A stretch of 64,000 nt of DNA from Planctomycetaceae bacterium UBA2671. GTDB taxonomy: Bacteria > Planctomycetota > Planctomycetia > Planctomycetales > Planctomycetaceae. The DNA is taken from NCBI GenBank assembly GCA_002359185.1, contig DEML01000041.1, positions 44,666 through 108,665 of the forward strand, in the 5' to 3' direction. Of the stretch, positions 17,948 to 27,645 are shown one piece after another (position 1 is the stretch's first letter; each line of letters begins with the position of its first letter). Both the position numbers and the translations under genes were made by a program. Under the pieces are notes generated by a model, which made no database searches, was not told where the DNA came from, and saw nothing but the letters and a program-made list of their open reading frames with translations.

Positions 17948-18985
17948 ATGCTTTCACCAGTTCTTCGCAGTCTGGCTTATGCTACTGCAATTACACTTTG
18001 CTGCGGCAGCCTTGTGCAGGCTCAGCACGTTCCGGGCACCGGATCGAAGTCGACAACGCAAAGCGACGACTTCGAAACCGGCAACTGGACATTCAATTAC
18101 AACATGCCGAAAAGCAGCCGGGAGCAGGACGAACAGGTTCGTGGCCCCCTGGCCTATTCGAGCAACAAAAAATGGCGTGAAGGCCCCAAGCGGGGAACAC
18201 CAGATCATGTCGTTCGTGTTGATACGCCACCAGGTGGCCTCGAAGGCAGCCAGTATGCGTTGTCTTTGAAGTCTTTGCACACGGGGATTCCCGGTCGCGT
18301 GACTTATGAACAACAACAGGACGATTTGTTGATCAACACTCGTCCGGTTCCAGTATCCTGGTCACCGAGTTGCGTTGTTCGTATTTATCTGCCTGAGTGG
18401 GATCAGTGGGAAGACCGAACCGGTTCTCACTTCGGCGTACGTGCCGACCTGCGAACAACGATTCAGAAAGAAGAAGATCTTCCCATTACCGATCCTCGTT
18501 CAAGAGACGGCGGGCGGAGCAATCGTGGTGGCCTCTTCGGACGTCTGTTCCGCTCTGCGATGGTCGATACTGTCGAGCCCTACTGGCCAGGAATGTTCAT
18601 TCAATTCCACAGTAAGACTGATGGCAAATTCGAAAAAGATTCCGCAATGATTGTCGTGCGTGGCGATCACACTGGAAATGTTATCCCCGGTCCACACATC
18701 AGCGAACCAGGTTGGTGGACTTTGGGAATGTCATTCACTCCAGACGGAGCCGTCCACTATTACGCCAGCCCGGGCGTGGACGATTTGACTACCGCAGACT
18801 TGATTACCTCACAATATCCTTACGGATACAAAGCCCACACGTTCACCACGATGTTCTTCAACAACGTGAATAACGACGATGGCAAAACATGGTCTACAGA
18901 ATTCATCATTGACGACCCGGCTATCTACTACGCCGGCGGCAGCAATAATCGTCAAGCGACATCGCCGAGCAACTCTCGACGTTAA
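17948..18985 (+). CDS. Unrecognised secreted protein
   Basis: A 345-residue protein with a signal peptide ending near LVQAQ. I do not recognise the family. The mature part is rich in aromatic residues and beta-prone segments (GMFIQFHSK, GWWTLGMSFTPDGAVHYYA, TTMFFNNVNND). This suggests a single carbohydrate-binding or concanavalin-like beta-sandwich, which is inference only. An Arg/Gly-rich loop lies near residues 185-200. The ATG at 17948 follows GGAGGGG. It is followed by an intrinsic terminator at 19019, so it is probably transcribed alone. Confidence 0.75.
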   Translation: MLSPVLRSLAYATAITLCCGSLVQAQHVPGTGSKSTTQSDDFETGNWTFNYNMPKSSREQDEQVRGPLAYSSNKKWREGPKRGTPDHVVRVDTPPGGLEGSQYALSLKSLHTGIPGRVTYEQQQDDLLINTRPVPVSWSPSCVVRIYLPEWDQWEDRTGSHFGVRADLRTTIQKEEDLPITDPRSRDGGRSNRGGLFGRLFRSAMVDTVEPYWPGMFIQFHSKTDGKFEKDSAMIVVRGDHTGNVIPGPHISEPGWWTLGMSFTPDGAVHYYASPGVDDLTTADLITSQYPYGYKAHTFTTMFFNNVNNDDGKTWSTEFIIDDPAIYYAGGSNNRQATSPSNSRR

Positions 18986-19018
18986 TCGCTGATGCGACGA
19001 AATAATAAAATGGGGCAA

Positions 19019-19051
19019 CGGGGTATGACAGTTTTGTCATGCCCCGTTTTT
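19019..19051 (+). terminator. Intrinsic terminator after the secreted-protein gene
   Basis: An 11-bp stem, CGGGGTATGAC with GTCATGCCCCG (one G-T pair), a six-base loop AGTTTT and a five-base T-run. It lies 34 bases after the stop of the gene ending at 18985. Confidence 0.85.
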
Positions 19052-19116
19052 CGTTGTTATCCGCGTTATGAATGATAACCGGATTTTGTTTGTGGCATGA
19101 AGCTGAACTAATTAAT

Positions 19117-19172
19117 GGAACCGCAGATAAACGCGGATGAACGCAGATATTTTGCATCCGCGTTTATCTGTG
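19117..19172. repeat. Family F inverted repeat
   Basis: GCAGATAAACGCGGATG is mirrored by CATCCGCGTTTATCTG with a loop of about 15 bases. It is close to identical in the left arm to the element at 11956. Confidence 0.8.
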
Positions 19173-19290
19173 CTACTAACGATCCAAAGTTATGTTGCTT
19201 GCAAAAATTTCCAGGCGACTAATTCGCTGAGTTTTCGAGTGTTGGATTGTCTTGCAGCACACTCGCGTCATGATTCAATCGATGTTGTGG

Positions 19291-19320
19291 GTGCCATGCT
19301 CACGCTTGCGTGAGCATGCT
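19291..19320. repeat. Family J palindrome (CATGCTCACGC/GCGTGAGCATG)
   Basis: A perfect 11-bp inverted repeat around TT, preceded by GTGC. Only one copy was noticed in the window. Confidence 0.75.
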
Positions 19321-19412
19321 TTCGTCGAATTACGATGGGTGGCAGGGTCAGAAGCGCCAGCGGATGGCCCTGTTACGACTGGTGGCTGTGGTCGAACCAG
19401 AGTGACGAAGTT

Positions 19413-19501
19413 GTAGGGTCCGCTGTGCGGACCATTCCCTTGTGCATAAAAGTATCTGGGATCTATCGATACCGCATTCTGGTCCGCACAGCGGACCCTA
19501 C
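19413..19501. repeat. Family B palindrome pair
   Basis: GTAG-led GGTCCGCTGTGCGGACC at 19413-19433 and its reverse complement at 19481-19501, 47 bases apart. The inner spacer is not conserved with that at 5775. Confidence 0.85.
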
Positions 19502-19616
19502 GAGCTGATTTTCAAGATTTCTAAATCTCTTTGTGTCTTCGTGGTTTCAAAATTATTGATTAAAAATCTTCTTGTTTTCCTTGGCGATTTGGCGGTTAAT
19601 TATCTTCAGCACATAT

Positions 19617-19638
19617 CGTCAGGCAGTGCCTGACCTAC
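19617..19638. repeat. Family A palindromic element, inverted
   Basis: GTCAGGCAGTGCCTGACC followed by TAC, in the opposite orientation to the copy at 1357. It closes the repeat island just before the cardiolipin synthase gene's 3' end. Confidence 0.75.
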
Positions 19639-19684
19639 AAGTTTACTTTGAATTTATGATTGTCCAATAAATTCGCATGCTGAT

Positions 19685-21103
19685 TTAAAGTAGCGGTGCC
19701 ATTAAACGTGCGATTGCTTCGCCGAATGTTTTGAAGAAACCGCGGTTGTCCCAGTGATTGAGATGAATGGGATAAGCCAAGTCGAGATACTTCTTTTGCT
19801 GGTCTGAGATCTGCTGAATTGTATCTTCATCGAACAGGATCAGATTCATTTCCAGATTCAGGGCGAATGAGCGGATATCCATATTACTGGTGCCGACGAG
19901 TGCAAACGTTTTATCGATCGTCAGGGTTTTGGAATGCAATAACCCTTTTGTGAAGAGATAGATTTCGACATCCATCTCGAGCAACTGAGCATAAAATGAG
20001 CGTTGGGCTGCACTGACCAGAATCTGGTCGGACTTTTCAGGGAGTACGAGAATGATGCGTACGCCACGCAAACGAGCCACTTCAATTGCCTGCAGTAACG
20101 ATTCATCGGGAATGAAATACGGCGTGGTGATTGTCACCTTTTTGCGAGCCTGATACAACATCGCCACAATCAGTCGATGCAGGTTCATTGTGTGATAAGT
20201 TGGCCCGCTCGGAAATAACTGCAGGGTTTCGTGTCCCGCTGCGACGGGTGTCGGAAAACATTCGGCTTTTTCGAGTTCGGTATGCGTTTCGGCATACCAG
20301 TCCGTCAGGAAGACCGCCTGCAACTGCATAACGATCGGCCCCTGCAGACGCATCATTAAATCGTGCCAGATGAGATTTTTGGTGCCGTAGTCGGGATTGA
20401 CGATATTCTGGCTGCCGGTGTAAGCGATCTTCCCATCAATCACAACCAGCTTACGATGGTTCCGCATATCAATTCGATGAAAACGTCTACGGAACAGGTT
20501 CACGGGGAGGATCGGATACATTTCCACGCCCGCAGCCTGCAAATCCTTGCCTCGCGATTTCAAAAAGCGACGGGAGCCAACCGCATCGACCAGCACCCTG
20601 CACTCGACGCCTCGCTTCTCCGCTTCAATAATTGCATCGGTCACACGCCGACCGATTTCATCATCCCGCCAGATATAAAACAGCAGATGGACACTGACCC
20701 TGGCCTGATCGATATCTTGAATAATCCGATCAATCGCTTCGGATGTATCGTCGATCAGTTGAAAATCATTGTTGGCAACAGCCGGCATCTCGCCAAGTTG
20801 AACTGAGAGTTGATGTTTGGATTCTCCATCAAGACCAGACTTCGGATCGACACAGTACTTTTGAAGCATCGGCCACATGTCCAGTTGCAGGGCGCGCCGC
20901 CTGCGGGCATGCTCGGCGATACGTCGACGGGGCAATCGGTTCTCTCCGAAGATCAGATACATTACAAGACCGATCATCGGTTGAAACGAAACCACAGCGA
21001 TCCAAGCCAATGCCGAAGGAGGCCGATAGCGGTAGGCGATGATAGGAATCACAAGAATACGGACAATCCATTCCGCAAGCAAATACAATACAGAAAACTG
21101 CAT
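19685..21103 (-). CDS. cls: Cardiolipin synthase, phospholipase D type
   Basis: A 472-residue membrane enzyme that condenses phosphatidylglycerol into cardiolipin. Two hydrophobic N-terminal segments (about 5-25 and 30-52, PMIGLVMYLIFGENRLPRRR) anchor it. Two HKD motifs are intact: HRKLVVIDGKIAYTGSQN in the middle and HSKTLTIDKTFALVGTSN near the C-terminus. The length is normal for ClsA-type enzymes. The ATG is at 21103. Other PLD-family phosphotransferases share these motifs, but the N-terminal membrane part favours Cls. Confidence 0.92.
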   Translation of the reverse strand: MQFSVLYLLAEWIVRILVIPIIAYRYRPPSALAWIAVVSFQPMIGLVMYLIFGENRLPRRRIAEHARRRRALQLDMWPMLQKYCVDPKSGLDGESKHQLSVQLGEMPAVANNDFQLIDDTSEAIDRIIQDIDQARVSVHLLFYIWRDDEIGRRVTDAIIEAEKRGVECRVLVDAVGSRRFLKSRGKDLQAAGVEMYPILPVNLFRRRFHRIDMRNHRKLVVIDGKIAYTGSQNIVNPDYGTKNLIWHDLMMRLQGPIVMQLQAVFLTDWYAETHTELEKAECFPTPVAAGHETLQLFPSGPTYHTMNLHRLIVAMLYQARKKVTITTPYFIPDESLLQAIEVARLRGVRIILVLPEKSDQILVSAAQRSFYAQLLEMDVEIYLFTKGLLHSKTLTIDKTFALVGTSNMDIRSFALNLEMNLILFDEDTIQQISDQQKKYLDLAYPIHLNHWDNRGFFKTFGEAIARLMAPLL

Positions 21104-21416
21104 TAAACGAGACGCTCCCTTTAGTGCTCTTCGAGATTGAACTGTAGTCCGATGTTTGCCACTACTGGCTTGCCCAGCAGTGCTAAATACTGGGATGATA
21201 TCAAAGAATCAGTCGATATTTCGTAGTAGCTGGAATACCAGATACCTTAAATGTGTTCTGAATCATAAAAGGAATTCACGAAACTCCAATACGGAATTCG
21301 GCCAGATCACATATTACGCTAAGATGCATTTTTACAGAACTGTTGAAGGGTAATGGTTGAGGGTTTAAGTCGAACAGGCACCCAGCCAGTCTGTTCTGAG
21401 GGTAGTGAGAATTATC
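21104..21416. other. Divergent spacer, nothing recognised
   Basis: About 310 bases between the divergent cls and maf genes. No repeat element, hairpin or coding frame stands out. Confidence 0.4.
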
Positions 21417-22070
21417 ATGAGTATTTCAGATTTAGCAGGAAAGACGATCGTGCTCGGGTCACGTTCCCCGAGACGCCGGGAACTGCTCGAACGACTCTAT
21501 CCTGTAGCGAGAATCGAAATTATACCACCTGACGATCCCGAAGAATTGTCATTTGATGGGATCCATTCCCTCGAAGGAATCCAGCAGCAGATTCAACGCA
21601 TCTCACGTCTTAAAAATGAAAACGTTGTCAGGCAGTGCAAGGAACAGACGTATGATTATCTGCTGACTGCTGATACGGTGATTGTTGTCGAGCCAACGGA
21701 AAATCATTATCTCGTGCTCGGGCAGCCTCCAGAAACGGATTATGCAAGCACCACCAAATTCTGGTTTGAAAATTACTATCTCGGTAAATCCCATCTAGCG
21801 ATCTCGGCTATCTGCCTGCGTAATAAATGTCAAAGTCTGTTTGAAAAACTGGTTTTCACCACAGTCGAGATGAATCAATCAGGTTCAACTTTGGTTGACT
21901 GGTATCTGCAGACCGACGAACCTCGCGGCAAGGCCGGCGGATACGCTATTCAGGGACTGGGAAGCCTGTTTATTTCTCAAGTGACAGGAAGTTTATCCAA
22001 TGTTGTTGGTTTACCATTACTGGAAACACAGCAATTGTTTGATCGAGCAACCGATCAAACTGCAGGGTAG
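21417..22070 (+). CDS. maf: Maf-family nucleotide pyrophosphatase
   Basis: Cleaves non-canonical or specific nucleoside triphosphates to the monophosphate and pyrophosphate. The opening IVLGSRSPRRRELLERL matches the family phosphate-binding start, LLTADTVIVV carries the central acidic motif, and DEPRGKAGGYAIQGLGSLFI is the C-terminal signature. The sequence is more divergent than usual in the middle (VLGQPPETDYA...). The ATG at 21417 is taken; a GTG at 21405 is possible. Its last 16 bases overlap the end of the convergent epimerase gene. Confidence 0.85.
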   Translation: MSISDLAGKTIVLGSRSPRRRELLERLYPVARIEIIPPDDPEELSFDGIHSLEGIQQQIQRISRLKNENVVRQCKEQTYDYLLTADTVIVVEPTENHYLVLGQPPETDYASTTKFWFENYYLGKSHLAISAICLRNKCQSLFEKLVFTTVEMNQSGSTLVDWYLQTDEPRGKAGGYAIQGLGSLFISQVTGSLSNVVGLPLLETQQLFDRATDQTAG

Positions 22071-22603
22071 GTTGCACACTGGGAGAGCGGGAAACCTTTC
22101 TGGTCTTTCTCCGAGAGAATCGGCTCTCCCTGAAGTGGCCAGTCGATTTGAAGTTGAATGTCATTCCAGAAAAGCACATGTTCATCGGAAGCAATGTAGT
22201 CAGACGTGCATTTGTAAAGGAAATCGACGGATTTGCTCATCACATAAAATCCATGAGCACAGCCCGGGGGGACATACAGTTGCCGTGCAGTTTCGGCATT
22301 CAGAACAACTCCCATCCACTTCTGAAACGAAGGAGAATCTTCACGAAGATCAACAACGACATCATAAACTTCCCCCTGCAACACCTGAACCAGTTTCCCC
22401 TGGGGATTCTTTAACTGATAATGCAGCCCGCGGAGAGTTCCCTGTCGAGATCGTGAATAATTATCCTGAACGAAATTTACTTCGATCCCACACTCGGCAT
22501 ATCGGGACTGACGATACATCTCCATGAAAAAACCACGGGAATCGCCAAAGACATCGAGTTCCACGATCAAGCAATCTGCGATAGAGGTCGGGAGAATTTT
22601 CAT
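22055..22603 (-). CDS. dTDP-4-dehydrorhamnose 3,5-epimerase-like protein
   Basis: A 182-residue cupin of the RmlC family, which epimerises C3 and C5 of the keto sugar in dTDP-rhamnose synthesis. Family marks are GDSRGFFMEMYRQSRY, QDNYSRSRQGTLRGLHYQ with the catalytic-type histidine, GEVYDVVVDLRE and PPGCAHGFYV. No rmlA, rmlB or rmlD lies nearby, so it may serve another deoxysugar. For that reason I leave out a symbol. The gene is convergent with maf and overlaps it by 16 bases. Confidence 0.88.
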   Translation of the reverse strand: MKILPTSIADCLIVELDVFGDSRGFFMEMYRQSRYAECGIEVNFVQDNYSRSRQGTLRGLHYQLKNPQGKLVQVLQGEVYDVVVDLREDSPSFQKWMGVVLNAETARQLYVPPGCAHGFYVMSKSVDFLYKCTSDYIASDEHVLFWNDIQLQIDWPLQGEPILSEKDQKGFPLSQCATYPAV

Positions 22604-22759
22604 CGTTGAGAAGATTCCATTTGATTTTCAGTGAATATTACGTTGCAATAAGAAGTTGAATCGCTCGCGATTCAACTCTTGAAGTCGATCCTGAGGATAC
22701 TGTGGCGTTCACAACATTACAGAATTCATCCCCGGAAATATAATCAGAGAAATAAATCC

Positions 22760-23920
22760 ATGAAAAGCTACCGCAACAGAGGCATCGAACTCTGCTCTTT
22801 TCTGATCGTTCTGACATTCTTGCTTGTTGTTGATCAGTCATCAATTCTGGCACAGGGGATTTCCGATTTAGGAAGTCAATCCCGTGGAATCAGTCGCACC
22901 GCGATGAAGATTACGACTGAGGCAAAAGTTTCCGATGACGATTACAGTAACGATCAAATTCCCAAACAGGCCCTCAAGCAGATCGATCCCGATAAAGACC
23001 GCATCCCCTTTGATGACCTGCCACTCTCTGCTGAGGACTTAAAAGTTCTTGAAGAAGCAACCACAGAGTTGATTCCCGATTATCAGGCAGCCACCGTCAA
23101 TATTCAGGTGGGTGGTGGTCAGGGAAGTGGTGTCGTCATCAGTCCTGAGGGGCATATTCTGACGGCTGCTCATGTGGTTGGTAAAGTTGGCAATTCCGTG
23201 GTGATTGTCTTTACGGATGGTCGTCGACATCGCGCGACAGTAGTGGGTGTCGATGTCCGAGCCGATGCCGCCATTGTGCGTCTGGATGGTAAAGGTCCTT
23301 ACAAATTCATTCCGATGGCGACCAATGAATTTGCAAAACCAGGTCGCTGGGTTGTGGCAATCGGGCATCCCAACGGATATGAAACGAGTCGGCTGCCCGT
23401 CGTGCGACTTGGCCGCACACTTTCGATCACACCACGCACCATTCAAACCGACTGCTCGCTTGTCGGAGGCGATTCCGGCGGTCCTCTTTTTGATTTGAAT
23501 GGCCGTGTGGTTGGGATTCACAGTCGTATCGGTGTGAGTAACAGCATCAATTATCACGTTCCCGTTCAGGTTTATCTCAACGACTGGGAGGAACTGAACG
23601 AAGGAGATACTCGAGATGAAGACTCCGATAACAATTCCAAACCTGCTCCTCCACGTAAGGCTTATCTGGGAATCCGCGGTCGCGATGCCACCGGTACTGG
23701 TTGCATCATCACCGAAGTCAGCCCGAATGGCCCAGCCGAAGATGCGGGGATCAAACCAGGAGACATCATTACAAAATGTGATGGCAAGAACGTTAAAAAC
23801 TTTGGTGAACTGGTAGCGGCTTTGAAAGCGAATCAGCCCGATGACGAAATTAAAATTACCGTTCGTCGAAATAACACATTGAAAGAATTTACGGTGAAAC
23901 TGGGAGCCACTGAGCTGTAG
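22760..23920 (+). CDS. HtrA-like serine protease with one PDZ domain
   Basis: A 386-residue exported protease of the S1C (DegP/HtrA) family. A signal or anchor segment covers residues 10-32. The catalytic triad is visible: H138 in LTAAHVV, D169 in ADAAIVRL and S239 in VGGDSGGPL. One PDZ domain follows (about 300-382, KAYLGIRGR...GPAEDAGIKPGDII). The likely role is envelope protein quality control or regulated proteolysis. The ATG at 22760 sits directly before the signal segment; the frame extends upstream to 22679 without support. Confidence 0.9.
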   Translation: MKSYRNRGIELCSFLIVLTFLLVVDQSSILAQGISDLGSQSRGISRTAMKITTEAKVSDDDYSNDQIPKQALKQIDPDKDRIPFDDLPLSAEDLKVLEEATTELIPDYQAATVNIQVGGGQGSGVVISPEGHILTAAHVVGKVGNSVVIVFTDGRRHRATVVGVDVRADAAIVRLDGKGPYKFIPMATNEFAKPGRWVVAIGHPNGYETSRLPVVRLGRTLSITPRTIQTDCSLVGGDSGGPLFDLNGRVVGIHSRIGVSNSINYHVPVQVYLNDWEELNEGDTRDEDSDNNSKPAPPRKAYLGIRGRDATGTGCIITEVSPNGPAEDAGIKPGDIITKCDGKNVKNFGELVAALKANQPDDEIKITVRRNNTLKEFTVKLGATEL

Positions 23921-24210
23921 CAGTGGCTAGGATTGTAGTTCACAATATTCGTGAATTTGCTCAGTTCTTTGCTTAGACTGAACATCGTTTTCACATCTCT
24001 CTGCATCATTTCTAATGCGTTAAGTGATTTAGCAATAGCGATTTCTGACTCACATTTGAGAATGATTTACACTCTTAAAATTCCGATTGTCTTCTCGTGC
24101 CAGTCCGGGTAGGATGCGATCAATGGATGTCACCCCCTGAAGTGACTTTGACCGTTATTCAGGGAGTATATGACAAGAATATTCAGGGATTGAAATTTCC
24201 GGTTGGACCG

Positions 24211-25059
24211 ATGAATTTACAAGATATACGCCAGGAATTTGTTGAGGACACTGAGTTTTTAAAACTCTGTGATCGTTACGAAGAGATCGATCTTTCCGTC
24301 GCGGCTCTAGAACTGGCTCGCGACTATTATCCCGATCTCGACTTCGATCACTCCCTGGTCTGGATCGATGAACGGGCAGACGAAATTCGTCAGCAGACAT
24401 ACTCTTTTCAAAAGCCATTCTCGCAAATCGAGTTTCTTGCGGAAACGATCGGAACCAAGCACGGGTTACGTGGCGATAATGCCGCTTTTCAGGCTGCAGA
24501 TGGCAGCTTTATGAATAGTGTGATCAAAACCGGCCGAGGAATCCCGATCAGCCTCTCCATTCTTTACATGGCCGTCGCGAAACGGGCAGGCATCGATCTG
24601 GAAGGTGTCGCTGCCCCGGCTCATTTTCTGACACGACTCGAAACCATCGAAGGCCCAGTCTTTCTCGATGCCTACACTCCCGGTCGATATATGCAGTACG
24701 ATGAATGTGTGGACTGGGTGCAGACGATTGCCGATGTTTCCCGCAGTGAAGCCAAATCCGGCCTGAAACCAGTTGGACATCGCACCATTGTCACGCGAAT
24801 GCTCAACAATCTGAAAGTGCTCTACATCGAACAACAGAAGTGGGAACATGCCCTGCGTGTGCAAAATCGTCTCCTGCTGCTCAATCCTTCCCAGTATGCT
24901 TCCCGACGCGATCTGGCATTGATTTCACTCAAAGCCGGCTATCCGGGAGAAGCGCTGGCTCTGCTGCGAAAAGTGGTCTCGGTGGCTCCGGAACTCGAAC
25001 AGCCGATGCTGCGAGGGCAGATCACTCAGGCATTCAACGAAATTACCCGCTGGAATTGA
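24211..25059 (+). CDS. SirB1/transglutaminase-like protein with TPR end
   Basis: A 282-residue soluble protein of the SirB1 type. The early EEIDLSVAALELARDYYPDLD, the middle RGIPISLSILYMAVAKRAGI and EGVAAPAHFLTRLE match this family, whose fold is related to transglutaminases. However, I see no cysteine in the catalytic position. The C-terminal 90 residues form TPR-like helices. The exact activity is unknown. The start is uncertain: the ATG at 24211 fits the family, while in-frame starts at 24127 and 24097 would add up to 38 residues without resemblance. Confidence 0.8.
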   Translation: MNLQDIRQEFVEDTEFLKLCDRYEEIDLSVAALELARDYYPDLDFDHSLVWIDERADEIRQQTYSFQKPFSQIEFLAETIGTKHGLRGDNAAFQAADGSFMNSVIKTGRGIPISLSILYMAVAKRAGIDLEGVAAPAHFLTRLETIEGPVFLDAYTPGRYMQYDECVDWVQTIADVSRSEAKSGLKPVGHRTIVTRMLNNLKVLYIEQQKWEHALRVQNRLLLLNPSQYASRRDLALISLKAGYPGEALALLRKVVSVAPELEQPMLRGQITQAFNEITRWN

Positions 25060-25223
25060 TGTCGCCGGATTGCTGACATTGTCGCCCAAAAGCGTTAAGC
25101 TGCACATGTGGTTCGTTGGATCCCAAATAATGGATTCAGCTGGCCATACTCGGCCGCTCGACTCCGACTACTAAACTTGTGAAAACTTTCATAAGCGACA
25201 ACGATTTCGCCAGGCAAGACATC

Positions 25224-26786
25224 ATGCAATTTTCCGCATCCACACCGACAGAGGCTTTAGCGAAGCCAGCCACCATTCTCATTTTCGGAGCCTCGGGCGA
25301 TCTGACGGCTCGAAAATTGATTCCTGCGTTATACACGCTTTGGAAAACAGGTTATCTGCCTGCAAATACACAAATTGTTGGTGTCGCTCGACGTGAAAAA
25401 ACGGACGAATCGTATCGCGGCGAAATGTTTGAAGCGGTCAAAACTTCATCCCGAACGGGAGAAGTGACCCGGGAAAGCTGGGATCAGTTTGCTTCCGCTC
25501 TGCATTATCGTGAAGTCGATCTGGAAAAGCCGGAACAGTTTGATGCCCTGAAGGTATCACTGGAAAAACTCGAAGAAGAAAATGGACTCGGCGGACAACG
25601 CGTTGTTTATTTGGCGACCGCCCCACAACTGTTTCAACCTTCCGTCGAAGCTCTTTCCAAAGCTGGGATGATTCCTGCCCCAGATGCTCCGAACTGGTTG
25701 CGAGTTGTCGTCGAAAAACCGTTCGGTCACGACCTGAAATCCTCGCAAGAATTGAGCGCCAATCTGAGCAAGCTGCTGGCTGAGAAGCAAATTTATCGCA
25801 TCGATCATTATCTCGGTAAAGAAACCGTTCAAAACATTTTGCTGTTCCGCTTCGGAAACTCGATTTTTGAACCGCTGCTGAACCGCAATCATGTCGACAA
25901 TGTGCAGATTACGGTAGCCGAGTCTCAGGGGATGGAGCGTGGTCGCGGCGGCTATTACGATCAATCGGGAGCACTGCGGGATGTGTTGCAGAATCACGTT
26001 TTGCAATTGCTCTGCCTGATTGCGATGGAACCTCCTTCGTTATTCCGTGGTGAAAATATTCGCGATGAAAAGCTGAAAGTCCTGCAGGCACTGCGTCCCG
26101 GCGATCCCGATAACATTGATAACTGGGCAATCCCCGGACAATACACGGCTGCCGAGAAAGATGGGCAGGTTCTCAAAGGATACCGTCATGAAGAACGGAT
26201 TCCGGAGATTTCCCGTCGAGAAACCTATGTCGCGATGGAAGCCCGTATCGATAACTGGCGCTGGGAAGGTGTGCCTTTCTATATGCGAACCGGCAAGCGT
26301 CTGCCGGCTCGCGGAACTGAAATTGCAATCAAATTCAAGTTGCCTCCGCTGAATTTGTTTTCTACCGTTGAGTGTGATGGCGACATGTGCGAAATGGTTG
26401 GAGCTCAACAGAACACTCTTGTGTTCCGTATTCAGCCTTACGAAGGCATTATGCTGCAATGTTCGACGAAACGACCGGGGATGCAGTATCAGATTCATCC
26501 CGTCACGATGGACTTTGCCTATAACGATGCGTTTCAAATCGATTTGCCCGAAGCTTACGAACGACTCCTGCTCGATGTGATGCGTGGCGATTCGACCCTG
26601 TTTACCCGCAGCGATGAACTTGAAGCCGCCTGGCGATTCGTAACTCCCGTTCTGGACCATTGGGAGAACCGCACGAAAGACCCTGAGTTCTATCCAGCTG
26701 GCAGTTGGGGACCCGAGGAGGCAGATCGGTTACTCACACGAGAGGGACGCACCTGGCGCAAACCGAGTTTTCAGAAGAAGTATTAA
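25224..26786 (+). CDS. zwf: Glucose-6-phosphate 1-dehydrogenase
   Basis: First step of the oxidative pentose phosphate pathway, making 6-phosphogluconolactone and NADPH. The N-terminal dinucleotide loop is FGASGDLTARKL (residues 21-32), EKPFG is at 164-168 and the substrate-binding RIDHYLGKE at 192-200. The 520-residue length is normal. The ATG at 25224 is chosen; a GTG at 25179 would add 15 residues. The gene ends 3 bases from the convergent membrane-protein gene. No pgl or gnd is adjacent. Confidence 0.95.
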   Translation: MQFSASTPTEALAKPATILIFGASGDLTARKLIPALYTLWKTGYLPANTQIVGVARREKTDESYRGEMFEAVKTSSRTGEVTRESWDQFASALHYREVDLEKPEQFDALKVSLEKLEEENGLGGQRVVYLATAPQLFQPSVEALSKAGMIPAPDAPNWLRVVVEKPFGHDLKSSQELSANLSKLLAEKQIYRIDHYLGKETVQNILLFRFGNSIFEPLLNRNHVDNVQITVAESQGMERGRGGYYDQSGALRDVLQNHVLQLLCLIAMEPPSLFRGENIRDEKLKVLQALRPGDPDNIDNWAIPGQYTAAEKDGQVLKGYRHEERIPEISRRETYVAMEARIDNWRWEGVPFYMRTGKRLPARGTEIAIKFKLPPLNLFSTVECDGDMCEMVGAQQNTLVFRIQPYEGIMLQCSTKRPGMQYQIHPVTMDFAYNDAFQIDLPEAYERLLLDVMRGDSTLFTRSDELEAAWRFVTPVLDHWENRTKDPEFYPAGSWGPEEADRLLTREGRTWRKPSFQKKY

Positions 26787-26789
26787 ACT

Positions 26790-27599
26790 TCACGCAGCAT
26801 GTCTGCTGTTCGCAGCGGCAATTGCCTGAAAGCCGATTTCAACTGCGAGTGGATTGTCTGCATTTGTATTGCGGCGGACATCGACGCGGAAGCCATGCGG
26901 ATACACTTCGCCTATTGTCGCTTCGACATCGGCATCGCCGAGGGGTTCGCATTCGATTTCCGGATGACAGGATAGTGAAGGCGTAAATACAGCATGGGCA
27001 GACATCTGTTTCTGCCCAGCTGCCATTTCCAGACGCAGCATCCCTTCAAGAACTTCCGAACCATCGGATTGTCGTTTGCGGGAAAGCCACTGGATAACCT
27101 GCTCGTCCTCAACAACTGATTCCGTTTTCTTCGTTTTTATAGCAGGTTGAATTTGTGGAGCAGAGGTGATCTCAACCGAGGAATCTGTGGAAAAGAAACT
27201 TAAGAGCCGAGAACCAATCAAAAGTGTTGATCCGACTGTGATCAATGCCATCAGGCTGAAAGCCCAGACACTGCTCACTGGAAAGCTGGAAATCGTGCCG
27301 CAGAAAATTCCGCTGCTCATCAATCCAACTATACACAGTACCTGATCGCGCTCAGAATTTGCCAGCAGGCGATCTCGCAATACATACCCAACGGACATCA
27401 CACCCAGACCGAGTAAAGCGACGCTCAATCCCAGTTGAAGAATGACGTCAACTTCCGGATGCAATCCACCAAGAACACGAGCAGAGAGCATCAGCACCCC
27501 GAGTGTTATCCAGGTCACTCCGATCGACCAACTGATTTGGAGATCCTGAGACTCACGAATCTCCCGTGCCCATTGCTCGCAACGCTGACTCCATGCCAT
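26790..27599 (-). CDS. Four-helix membrane protein of unknown function
   Basis: A 269-residue protein with four hydrophobic segments (about 22-45, 50-74, 85-106 and 109-135). A charged linker and a soluble C-terminal domain of about 110 residues follow (from VIQWLSRKRQSDGSEVLEG). I do not recognise the family. The soluble part is probably beta-rich. The ATG at 27599 has AAGGAG seven bases upstream. It is convergent with zwf. Confidence 0.72.
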   Translation of the reverse strand: MAWSQRCEQWAREIRESQDLQISWSIGVTWITLGVLMLSARVLGGLHPEVDVILQLGLSVALLGLGVMSVGYVLRDRLLANSERDQVLCIVGLMSSGIFCGTISSFPVSSVWAFSLMALITVGSTLLIGSRLLSFFSTDSSVEITSAPQIQPAIKTKKTESVVEDEQVIQWLSRKRQSDGSEVLEGMLRLEMAAGQKQMSAHAVFTPSLSCHPEIECEPLGDADVEATIGEVYPHGFRVDVRRNTNADNPLAVEIGFQAIAAANSRHAA

Positions 27600-27645
27600 G
27601 GCGACACTCCTTCGTACGCCGAAAATAATTCAAACATTTACCTTT

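Larger units (their letters stand above)
18986..19684. other. Repeat island of about 700 bp
   Basis: No gene. In order: a terminator (19019), a family F hairpin (19117), a family J palindrome (19295), a family B pair (19413 and 19481), short CTTTGTGTCTTCGTGG and family G-like pieces (19529-19600) and a family A element (19617). This is the densest mixture of different repeat families in the window. Confidence 0.8.
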
